From JASSUD01 sp031963005 (GTDB lineage Bacteria; Pseudomonadota; Gammaproteobacteria; Burkholderiales; Burkholderiaceae), in contig JASSUL010000021.1 of the NCBI GenBank assembly GCA_031963005.1, positions 1 through 16,253 on the forward strand: 16,253 bases of DNA, in the 5' to 3' direction. The position numbers and the translations under genes were made by a program. Within the stretch, counting starts at the first letter, position 1; each line of letters opens with the position of its first letter. Shown one piece after another: positions 1 to 6,700 of this stretch. A model generated the notes under the pieces. It saw nothing but the letters and a program-made list of their open reading frames with translations. It made no database searches and was not told the origin of the DNA.

Positions 1-828
1 ACCGGGGCGCCTGGCTTAACCTTAACCGGACATACCGACTTGGTTAGTAGCGTGGTGTATTCGCCGAGCGGTGCGCAGATAGTCTCAGGCAGTTGGGACG
101 AAACAGTGCGGCTATGGGACGCACAAACCGGAGCACCTGGCCTAACCTTAATAGGACATACCGCCTCGGTTAATAGCGTGGTGTATTCGCCGAGCGGTGC
201 GCAGATCGCCTCGAGCAGCGAGGACAAGACGGTACGGCTGTGGGACGCGCAGACCGGCGAGCCCGGCCCGACCTTAACCGGACATACCGAAGGGGTTTAT
301 AGCGTGGCGTATTCACCGAGCAGTTTGCAGATCGCCTCAGGTAGTCGGGACAAGACGGTGCGGCTATGGGACGTGCAGACCGGCGAGCCCGGTCCGACCT
401 TAATCGGACATACCGACGGGGTTTATAGCGTGGCGTATTTGCCGAGCGGTGCGCAGATCGCCTCAGGCAGTGGGGACCAGACGGTGCGGCTGTGGGACAT
501 CGCCTCGGGTAAGTGTCTAAAAGTGATTCAAGGTTTTAGCAGATGGATCGAGAGTGTTGCCTGGAAAGTGACGCCCGAGGGGGATTATCTGTTGACGGGC
601 AGTGGAGATAGCGTAGTTCGCCAGTGGCAGCTGATAACAGAAGAGGCGGGATATCAAGCACACCTGCGCTGGATGTCACCGCCTGCAGCGTTGAGCGTGA
701 CAGATAGCATGATCGATGGAGTGACAGGCTTAAGCGGGAGGAATAAGGCGCTTTTGCAGCAGCGGGGGGCTGTGGGCGAACCGGCGTTGCCTGTAGGTGA
801 TGAAGAAGAGATAGCTCTCCCCGACTGA
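1..828 (+). CDS. WD40 repeat protein, C-terminal part (5' end outside window)
   Basis: The frame is open from base 1, so the gene starts before the window. The TTG at 40 lies inside a WD40 blade (GHTDLVSSVVYSPSG) and is not a convincing start. Four regular 42-residue blades are seen, each with GHT..V.SV.YSPSG, then ASGS.D.TVRLWD, followed by a divergent fifth blade (SVAWKVTPEGDYLLTGSGD). After it comes a tail with LRW, GLS.RN..LLQQRGAVGEP. The blades are 126-bp near-identical DNA repeats, a sign of recent tandem duplication. WD40 arrays form beta-propellers that bind partner proteins; no catalytic domain is visible here. The tail matches that of the WD40 frame at 10894-12162, so the two are paralogues. 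By eye the gene is GC-richer than the LRR and ankyrin genes. The partner and function are unknown. Confidence 0.9.
   Translation, partial: TGAPGLTLTGHTDLVSSVVYSPSGAQIVSGSWDETVRLWDAQTGAPGLTLIGHTASVNSVVYSPSGAQIASSSEDKTVRLWDAQTGEPGPTLTGHTEGVYSVAYSPSSLQIASGSRDKTVRLWDVQTGEPGPTLIGHTDGVYSVAYLPSGAQIASGSGDQTVRLWDIASGKCLKVIQGFSRWIESVAWKVTPEGDYLLTGSGDSVVRQWQLITEEAGYQAHLRWMSPPAALSVTDSMIDGVTGLSGRNKALLQQRGAVGEPALPVGDEEEIALPD
24..510 (+). repeat. 126-bp tandem coding repeats (WD40 blades)
   Basis: About four units of 126 bp, each one 42-residue blade. For example the string AGCGTGGTGTATTCGCC begins at 49 and again at 175. Units differ by scattered substitutions that mostly keep the blade motif. The array continues to the left of the window. 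Confidence 0.85.
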
Positions 829-959
829 GGTTCGCCTCCACTCAGTTGCGGGACCATAGCGCGTCTCCTCTCCTACCATTGAACCTGCCTCGACCACCAA
901 TCAGCCTTTATTGGAGCATCTCGCCTAACGGGATGCTTGTTGCCTGGGCGGAATGGGTA

Positions 960-1012
960 GGCCGATTTTTTGTCAGCCGCTGAGTGAATTAATAGTTGAT
1001 AAAAAATCGGCC
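960..1012. repeat. Inverted repeat with 12-bp perfect arms
   Basis: GGCCGATTTTTT at 960-971 is matched by AAAAAATCGGCC at 1001-1012. The pairing extends to 18 bp with two mismatches, around a spacer of 29 nt. The T-run at the base of the stem makes it terminator-like, but the long loop is unusual. It could also be the end structure of a decayed mobile element. Confidence 0.5.
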
Positions 1013-1660
1013 TGAAAGGCTGGCGATGCAACCGTTTAAGCATCTTTTTATAAACCCCAGGTGCTGCGCGCATTGGGCGGAAAAGACGAAGATAGGGAAT
1101 GGCAATCAGATCGACTAGTCGACAAACACTGCCCTTGCTTAACTCTCTTTATCTCGCTTTGCCGCGCCCCTGTATCGGGTTTACTTAGCTTCGTCGCCTG
1201 ATCTCGAAGTTGATCGACTTTCACTCTCTTTAACTGCTCGGTGGTGCGATCTACGATATTTTTGCGCTCTCCATCCACATTCAATGGACTGCCGTAATCC
1301 TTCCATTTTTAAGGGGACCTAAACAGCGTTGATACGCTATTCAACTGTCCTAGCGCGAGTAACGCTTGATCGAATTTTCTACATAATTCGGCGGTCTAAG
1401 TGATAGGTGGGCAAGGCGGAAGCGGTGTGGGCATAAATGCTCGCGCTTTTTCGCCGGTTGTCGATATCGTGACATAGTGACCTTGGAGCGTTCGCTTTTT
1501 TCAATCTGCTTGGCTGTACGCTGTGCTGATTATGCGCAAAATGGAAATTTTCAAAAAAGGCCAGCTTTTTAGGCTCATTCATCTAGGTCTTTCATCACCA
1601 CTTGGTGCGTAACCATCCAATCACGACGCAACGTTGTCCTTTAAAAAATGCAAGCCAAAT

Positions 1661-1697
1661 TAAAACAGCTTGTTTTGGTTCAAAACAAGCTGTTTTA
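1661..1697 (-). terminator. Perfect 16-bp hairpin, probable terminator after the LRR gene
   Basis: AAAACAGCTTGTTTT (1662-1676) and AAAACAAGCTGTTTT (1682-1696) are perfect reverse complements, with one more T-A pair at 1661/1697 and the 5-nt loop GGTTC. The T-rich ends are symmetrical, so it could act on either strand. It lies about 165 nt beyond the stop codon of the leftward LRR gene, the only nearby gene it could end. Confidence 0.5.
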
Positions 1698-1861
1698 GCT
1701 ACCCTCTTAAAATCAAAATAAGGGTTATTAGCTCTCTTCAATCGAGCAATTTTTCTGCTCCTCTTTCTCAAAATCAGCGCATATAAAAAGTTAAGGAAGG
1801 GCCCTAAATTTTGGCAGCACTTCAGATTTACTTTTTCTTATTTCTCTAGATGGTAAAAAGC

Positions 1862-3640
1862 TTATTCAGCAGTTGGTGCTGGGATGCGGTAGGTAGTATT
1901 CCCAAAGGTTAATCTTTGTAGATTTGGAAATCGTGCAAGCTTAGCCAGGAGCGCTCCGTTCATATAATTTTCATACCGAGAAAGTTCTAAATCTTCTAAT
2001 TTTTCTAGGCGAGGGAGGTTATCCAGCAATGCGTGTGTGTCGTAATAGTCAGAACCCCCAACTTTTAGTTTTCGCACATTAGAGCATCGTCCAAGAAAAA
2101 TCTGGATTTCCTCTATAGTAAATAGGTTCTTTCCAGAGAGATTTAATTCTTCTAATTTTTCTGGATGGAGGAGACTGTCTAGCACGTCGCTCGTGAATCT
2201 TTCATAATTCGGAAGGTTTAATTTTTGCAGGTTGCCGCATCGTGCAAGAAAAGCCTGGAACTTCTCTTGCAATAAATCCTCATATGCTAAGTAAGCTAAT
2301 TCTAATCCTTCTAATTTTTCTGGATGAGGAAGGCTGTTCAGCGCATCGTTCGTAACGCGGAAATTAAACTCAAGTTTTAATTTTTGCAGGTTACGGAATT
2401 GTGAAAAAGAGTCTTTGAGATTCTCTTTAGTAAGGGTTATATGACTCTTAGAGAGTCTTAATTCTTCTAATTTTTCTAGTTGGGAGAGCTTATTCAGCTC
2501 GTCTCCCGTGATGTAGAAATCAGACCCAAAATTTAATTTTCGCAGATTGCTGCATCGTGCAAGAAAATCCTTAAACTCCCCGTCAGCATGACCGCTACAA
2601 TAATAAAGGTCTAATTCTTCTAATCTTTCTGGATGGGGGAGATTGTTCAGCACTTCGTTCGTGATGTAGAAACCAGACCCAAGGTTTAATTTTCGCAGCT
2701 TGCCGCATCGTGCAAAAAAAGCCTGTAACTCCTCTACAGTAAGATTGCCGGACTCAGAGAAATTTATTTCTTCTAATATGCCTGGATAGGGGAAACTATT
2801 CAGTATTTCGCTTGTGAGGGGGAAGCCAGACCCAAGGGTTAATTTTTGCAGATTGTCGCATCGTGCAAAAAAAGCCTGCAACTCCTCTATAGTGAGAGTG
2901 CCAAACCCAGAGAAATTTACTTCTTCTAATATGTTTGGATGGGGAAGGCTATTCAATAATTTGCCCGTGAAGTAGCCATAATTCGAAAGATTTAATTTTC
3001 GCAGATTGCTGCATCGTGCAAGAAAATTCTCAAATCCCCCTTCAACGAGACCGTCATCCCTAAAAAGACCTAATTCTTCTAACCTTTCTGGATGGGGGAG
3101 CTTATTCAGCACGATGCCCGTAAGGCCGGCAGCATCCGAAAATTTTAATTCTCGCAGATTAGTACATTGTTTGATAAATTCAGGGTTATTGCCAGTAATA
3201 TCATCCTGACACTCACTAAAATCTAAGCCTGTGATCTTAGGATAAGGCACTACGTCTTTCAGCTCATCCGTGCAGAATTGAAAGCCTCTAGCGAAAATAA
3301 TAGTCAGCCATCCGAATCCAAACGCCTCAATAGCTAGCTTCAATTCATTGATGTGAGAAATTTTTACATTTTCAATGACGCAGCTTACTGCTATTTTGAA
3401 ATCTCGACTTATCAATCGTGCTGTTGTTTTATCGTTAAAAAAATCAAAGTTTTTAAAAATTCTCTCAAAGACTTCTTGCGGAATAATTAATTCTTTTGAT
3501 GAAAAATCGCTTAAGGTAGTTAATGGATAATTGGAACCAGGGTCGTCTGCTGGTGCTAATGTCTTATCTGAAGAGGAAGAGGTGGATATGTTGCTATTAG
3601 AAAAGTTACTTTTGGTATAAAAAGCATTATTTATCTTCAT
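1862..3640 (-). CDS. F-box and leucine-rich-repeat protein, candidate host-directed effector
   Basis: The 592-residue protein begins with a Ser/Asn-rich stretch (about 1-45), then an F-box-like segment at about 51-90 (LIIPQEVFERIFKNF followed by TARLISRDFKIAV). From about 133 to the end there are nine LRR modules of 50-53 residues with the form LPHPE.LEEL.LS, then FLARC.NLRKLNL. In eukaryotes an F-box docks a substrate receptor on Skp1 of the SCF ubiquitin ligase, and LRRs pick the substrate. Bacterial F-box/LRR effectors of this build (the Ralstonia GALA family) are known, so a role in host ubiquitination is inferred. The ATG at 3640 has AAGGA 8 nt upstream. The start lies 24 nt downstream of a hipA-remnant stop codon on the same strand. 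No secretion signal can be proven from the sequence. Confidence 0.87.
   Translation of the reverse strand: MKINNAFYTKSNFSNSNISTSSSSDKTLAPADDPGSNYPLTTLSDFSSKELIIPQEVFERIFKNFDFFNDKTTARLISRDFKIAVSCVIENVKISHINELKLAIEAFGFGWLTIIFARGFQFCTDELKDVVPYPKITGLDFSECQDDITGNNPEFIKQCTNLRELKFSDAAGLTGIVLNKLPHPERLEELGLFRDDGLVEGGFENFLARCSNLRKLNLSNYGYFTGKLLNSLPHPNILEEVNFSGFGTLTIEELQAFFARCDNLQKLTLGSGFPLTSEILNSFPYPGILEEINFSESGNLTVEELQAFFARCGKLRKLNLGSGFYITNEVLNNLPHPERLEELDLYYCSGHADGEFKDFLARCSNLRKLNFGSDFYITGDELNKLSQLEKLEELRLSKSHITLTKENLKDSFSQFRNLQKLKLEFNFRVTNDALNSLPHPEKLEGLELAYLAYEDLLQEKFQAFLARCGNLQKLNLPNYERFTSDVLDSLLHPEKLEELNLSGKNLFTIEEIQIFLGRCSNVRKLKVGGSDYYDTHALLDNLPRLEKLEDLELSRYENYMNGALLAKLARFPNLQRLTFGNTTYRIPAPTAE
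1900..3240 (-). repeat. 150-160-bp degenerate coding repeats (LRR modules)
   Basis: Nine modules can be read in the LRR gene, recognisable on the plus strand by recurring CATCGTGCAAGAAAA-like and TCTTCTAATTTTTCTGGATG-like strings. Each module encodes two short LRRs. Units differ by many substitutions and small in-frame indels, so they are older than the WD40 units at the left edge. Confidence 0.75.
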
Positions 3641-3664
3641 TTTTTGAGTCCTTCATCAAAAAAA

Positions 3665-3917
3665 CTATTCTCTGAGTAAACGCGCATATTCTACTAACAC
3701 AGCGCGTAATACAAAAACAATCTAGCTATCAGAAAATTTTTCAAGAAAGAAGCACCCAGGTAATATCATGTACTGATACGCCACAATGAAAAAAAAACTT
3801 CGTGCCACTGCTGCACTATTTTTACAATGTGGTTGATTTGGTCGCGGGCATCTTTGATCGACAAGCCGAATCGGTCTATACGCATACCGTCTGATAAAGC
3901 TTGTGTACCCTGAGCAT
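3665..3917 (-). pseudogene. hipA remnant, copy A (N- and C-terminal ends only)
   Basis: On the minus strand an ATG at 3917 opens MLRVHKLYQ, the start of a HipA-like protein. After a few codons the frame breaks and jumps to a C-terminal piece, FGLSIKDARDQINHIV, which matches FGLSIDEARHQINHIV of the better-kept copy at 5568-6250. The end reads VLRAVLVEYARLLRE and a TAG stop at 3665-3667. The kinase core is gone and several frameshifts remain, so it is dead. It follows a hipB remnant (3985-4105) with the same 68-nt spacing seen in copy B. The LRR gene starts 24 nt beyond its stop and may use what was the hipBA promoter or transcript. Confidence 0.72.
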
Positions 3918-3984
3918 AGCGGCTGAAATACTTTCTAATGCGCCGGGAAGTTGAATATAAATATAAATTTGGTGTTCAGAAACC

Positions 3985-4105
3985 CTATTCACTACCTACC
4001 ATTCTTGGCTTACTCGCTCGCTTTGGGCGGCGCGATGCTTCTAAAGCTTTGCCATGCGCATCCATCTCCGAATCAGCAAGAATATCTAATGTTTTCTCTA
4101 ATTGT
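3985..4105 (-). pseudogene. hipB remnant, copy A (C-terminal end)
   Basis: The minus strand encodes LADSEMDAHGKALEASRRP and KRASKPRMVGSE before a TAG stop at 3985-3987. It is almost residue for residue the C-terminus of the HipB-like frame at 6318-6698. Similarity fades beyond about 4105, so the helix-turn-helix is missing. It lies 68 nt upstream of hipA remnant A, preserving the hipB-hipA order. Confidence 0.75.
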
Positions 4106-4340
4106 ATAAATTCAAAAACAGAAGCAAATTTCTTAGAAATGCCAGTTTTTTGCCCGCATTTCCTCTCAAAGCCTTATGGATACAGGATCAGACGTAAGTT
4201 CGATTGGCAAATTTAGCAAAAGAGTCTTAAATTAAAATGAGAATACTCTAATTTTTTCGTGCGGATTGTTTGTTGGATTTTTCTGAATAATAATGCGTTC
4301 TTACTTTTATGATAGATAATTCTTAGATAGGGGTTGTGAT

Positions 4341-5291
4341 ATGGATTTATTTTCAGTGGGTTCAAGAGCTAGCTTTTCTGCCACAACAATACAGGGTTCC
4401 AGTCCAGTACAGGATTTTGGTACTACCAGGCCAGAGGACGCTAAACTGGCTTCCCCCATCGAATCGGCGAAACAGTTCGTTGAAGGGTTAGTCAAAAAGA
4501 GGGAAGCATTAGTCGAAGTGGAGGAAGGGCAAGTCAAAGAGGCGGAAGTACTCTTCGAAAATGCAAAATCCTTATTGCAAGGCGCGAAAAACTTATTCCA
4601 AGCGCAGAAACAGCAACTCGGAGAAGAAGCACCGTTCGTTAAAGATATTAGAGAATTTGTTAAAAAACAGGAGGAGTTTGCCGGACAGGCGAAACAGCTA
4701 GCCGAACAGAGGAAACAATCAGCCCAAACGGATACTTTAAAAAAGATAGCCGACTTTTTAGGGAAGACGGATGAGGATGGCCATACCCCATTTCATCAAG
4801 CAGCCCAATTGGGTGACTTTGATGCTATTTATGCTTTCTACTGTGCGTTGTTTCCACAGGAGTATAAGGATACGCTGTCCTTAGCCGCATTGGAAAATCC
4901 CGTATCTCCAGAGTTGCAAAAACAACTGTGTTCCAAAGAGAAGGTCGAAATAGCGCAGTCGGCTGAAAAATCTTTAAGAGAGATCCTGAATTTAAGAGAT
5001 AAAGAGGGATGCACATTTTTACATCTTGCAGACAGAATTCTTGGCGACGCCGACAGTTCGGAAGAGCTAAGAAAAGGGGCTAGAGACATCGCGCATTTAT
5101 TTGCGGCGTTAGGTAAGGTAGACTTATTGGCACGAGATAAAAATAGAAATTTATCCATTAAGAATGCCCTACAAGATGAAAAAATTAAGTGGATGCTAAT
5201 ATCTAATCATGAGCAAGGGGCTTTCATACCCACGCTCCCAGAGGTAATTTCATCCTTCCTTCCTGCTGCTGCTATTACAAGCATCTTATAA
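4341..5291 (+). CDS. Coiled-coil protein with ankyrin-like repeats
   Basis: 316 residues. Residues about 40-130 are rich in Glu, Lys, Gln and Ala with heptad-like spacing and are predicted helical or coiled-coil. Ankyrin-like signatures follow at about 142-170 (DEDGHTPFHQAAQLGDFDAI) and 217-232 (NLRDKEGCTFLHLA), with a weaker one near 262. The C-terminus is mildly hydrophobic (FLPAAAITSIL), too short to call a membrane anchor. The ATG at 4341 has AGGGG at 4329-4333, 7 nt upstream. Ankyrin repeats mediate protein binding and are common in effectors of intracellular bacteria; that role here is inference. It is a lone rightward gene between two leftward hipBA remnants, which fits an inserted cargo gene. 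Confidence 0.8.
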   Translation: MDLFSVGSRASFSATTIQGSSPVQDFGTTRPEDAKLASPIESAKQFVEGLVKKREALVEVEEGQVKEAEVLFENAKSLLQGAKNLFQAQKQQLGEEAPFVKDIREFVKKQEEFAGQAKQLAEQRKQSAQTDTLKKIADFLGKTDEDGHTPFHQAAQLGDFDAIYAFYCALFPQEYKDTLSLAALENPVSPELQKQLCSKEKVEIAQSAEKSLREILNLRDKEGCTFLHLADRILGDADSSEELRKGARDIAHLFAALGKVDLLARDKNRNLSIKNALQDEKIKWMLISNHEQGAFIPTLPEVISSFLPAAAITSIL

Positions 5292-5408
5292 AGGGTAAAG
5301 CCGCCTTTCATATAAGCAATTTCGTAATATTTAATTACAATCGAAGCAGAGGTAAGGTAGTGCATTACGTGTGACTCTACCCCAAAAAATCGGTCCATTC
5401 AAAAGTAG

Positions 5409-5446
5409 AAAAAATTGGCGAAATAGAATTACTCCTATTTCGCCAA
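5409..5446 (-). terminator. Rho-independent terminator, leftward
   Basis: TTGGCGAAATAG (5415-5426) and CTATTTCGCCAA (5435-5446) form a perfect 12-bp stem with an 8-nt loop. Read on the minus strand the stem is followed at once by six T residues (5414-5409). It fits the end of a transcript coming from the hipBA remnant at 5568-6698. On the plus strand no T-run follows directly. Confidence 0.75.
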
Positions 5447-5567
5447 CCTTAATAAAGACTTCATTTTTTTTAGAGCTCGTTCAGAGTCTTTTGATAAGTA
5501 AGATAAAGAAAGCAAGATGCAGGAACTGTAGACTAGTATTGAATTTACGTTCGCAGTTTTTCCATAA

Positions 5568-6250
5568 TTATCGAGTTGCTTTTTCAAGCAAAAAGCACTC
5601 AGACAATATAGCAGGAGCGCTATATTCAATATCATTTGCTGATACACCATAACTAAAAAATATTTCGCGCCACTGCGGTGCTATTTGCACAATATGATTG
5701 ATCTGATGACGAGCTTCATCAATCGACAATCCAAATTGACCTACTTGCGATAATAAATTATAAATACTCGCTGTCCGACCAAAATCTCCTACGCTTAACG
5801 CAAGATCTCGTCGTTCCAAACTTACTAAGGGTACAGGCACTAGATCATAAGCAGGCGAGAGCCTCCAGCCGCGTTGCCTGTGTAATAAGGTGTGATTACG
5901 TGGATGATCGTTATTATTAGTTACCGCTGCATTGAAGGCCATACGCCGAAATAATTCAATACAATCTGTTTCTGGTTTGTCTGACCAACAGCCTAAATTA
6001 TCAGCAAATAAAGGATAAGACCAGGATGCGCGGTCAAGCTTAAATTCAATGACGCGCCGTCCCCACGCATCAGGGCTAACATCTCGACTGCGCTTGGTAT
6101 GCCTTTGAGTTTGGTAAATTCATAAACTACTTTACTCAGTGGTAATTGATATGGATCAAGTGCAGTTGCCTCATCATGCTGAAGATAGCAATCACCGTAT
6201 CGGAGCCAGCCTATGCGCATACCATCTGATAAAGTTTATACCCTGAACAT
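5568..6250 (-). pseudogene. hipA: hipA pseudogene, copy B (HipA-family kinase toxin, broken)
   Basis: The start at 6250 reads MFRV, then an in-frame TAA (6238-6236), then TLSDGMRIGWLRYGD and ALDPYQLPLSK. One base is missing near 6088. The frame then resumes as RDVSPDAWGRRVIEF and, after loss of most of the kinase core, ELFRRMAFNAAVTNNNDHPRN. The remaining piece keeps the HipA-type catalytic D-x4-N element (NNDHPRNH) and the metal-binding Asp of LSPAYDLVP. HipA kinases inactivate glutamyl-tRNA synthetase and cause dormancy. With a stop, a frameshift and a total of about 225 codons instead of more than 400, this copy cannot be active. It lies 68 nt after the hipB-like frame at 6318 and ends before a leftward terminator. 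Confidence 0.85.
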
Positions 6251-6317
6251 AGCGGCTGGAATACTTTCTAATGCGCCGGGAAGTTGAATATAAATATAAA
6301 TTTGGTGTTCAGAAACC

Positions 6318-6698
6318 CTATTCACTACCTACCATTCTTGGCTTACTCGCCCGCTTTGGACGGCGCGATGCTTCTAAAGCTTTGCCATGCACATCCATGT
6401 CCGAATCGGCAACCCTATCTAGCGTTTTATCTAATCCAAGCGTCCATAATACTGTAGCAATTACGCCGATACTGGCTCCAGGCTTACCAAGCTCCAAGGC
6501 ATTGATTGTATTGCGATTAATGCCTGCTTTTTCTGCTAAGTCAGCAACGGATAGACTGCGGCGTATTCGTGCCAAACGAATACGTTGTATAGGGACAAGC
6601 CTAAAATTGCAAATAGCGGAAAGGCCTTTTTTGATTGGCATGTATAGAGCATACCCAGCGTACATTAGGGAAGTGGGTTCAATTCCCGCCGGCTCCAC
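6318..6698 (-). CDS. hipB: HipB-like Xre-family antitoxin/regulator, N-terminus replaced
   Basis: A helix-turn-helix of the Xre/HipB type spans about residues 40-70 (RLARIRRSLSVADLAEKAGI then NRNTINALELGKPGAS). A helical segment (VLWTLGLDKTLDRVAD) and a basic tail (RRPKRASKPRMVGSE) follow. HipB binds and neutralises HipA and represses its own operon. The longest frame starts at 6698 with MEPAGIEPTS, but those codons are antisense to a tRNA-like 3' end and are not HipB sequence. An ATG at 6641 (MPIKKG) is an alternative, without a good ribosome binding site. The native N-terminus and promoter seem to have been cut off at the junction. Whether it is still expressed is doubtful; its hipA partner downstream is dead. 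Confidence 0.7.
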   Translation of the reverse strand: MEPAGIEPTSLMYAGYALYMPIKKGLSAICNFRLVPIQRIRLARIRRSLSVADLAEKAGINRNTINALELGKPGASIGVIATVLWTLGLDKTLDRVADSDMDVHGKALEASRRPKRASKPRMVGSE

Positions 6699-6700
6699 CA
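6673..6700 (+). other. 3' end of a tRNA or tmRNA gene (T-arm, acceptor, CCA): probable attachment-site scar
   Basis: The geometry is exact: T-stem GTGGG (6673-6677), T-loop TTCAATT (6678-6684), T-stem CCCGC (6685-6689), acceptor strand CGGCTCC (6690-6696), discriminator A, then CCA (6698-6700). The 5' part of the RNA gene is absent; the DNA just to the left is hipB coding sequence. The best match I recall is the end of ssrA (tmRNA), which in E. coli reads GGGTTCAACTCCCGCC then AGCTCCACCA; the GCATGTA at 6638-6644 may be a further ssrA trace. Site-specific integration into tRNA or ssrA 3' ends leaves such a duplicate at the far end of the element. Confidence 0.7.

Larger units (their letters stand above)
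829..1861. other. 1-kb stretch without a recognisable gene
   Basis: Only short frames of fewer than 80 codons occur on either strand, none with a recognisable domain or a convincing ribosome binding site. The stretch holds an inverted repeat at 960-1012 and a strong hairpin at 1661-1697, annotated separately. It is probably decayed gene or mobile-element DNA, but I cannot identify the parent. Confidence 0.5.

Noticed and set aside
24..510. Regular repeats considered as a CRISPR array
   Set aside because: The 126-bp units are coding WD40 blades without spacer structure; no CRISPR-like array occurs in the window.
873..1284. Two leftward frames of 66 and 78 codons
   Set aside because: No family, no ribosome binding site and odd composition; probably chance frames in decayed DNA.
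1379..1582. 67-codon leftward frame considered as a transposase fragment
   Set aside because: I could not match it to any transposase motif and no terminal repeats flank it.
3938..4216. Rightward frame whose protein starts like the one at 6271-6759
   Set aside because: The likeness comes from the shared hipB scar read on the wrong strand; the minus strand carries the real HipB residues.
6673..6700. Complete tRNA gene
   Set aside because: Only the T-arm and acceptor 3' strand exist; there is no anticodon arm, D-arm or 5' acceptor strand to the left.
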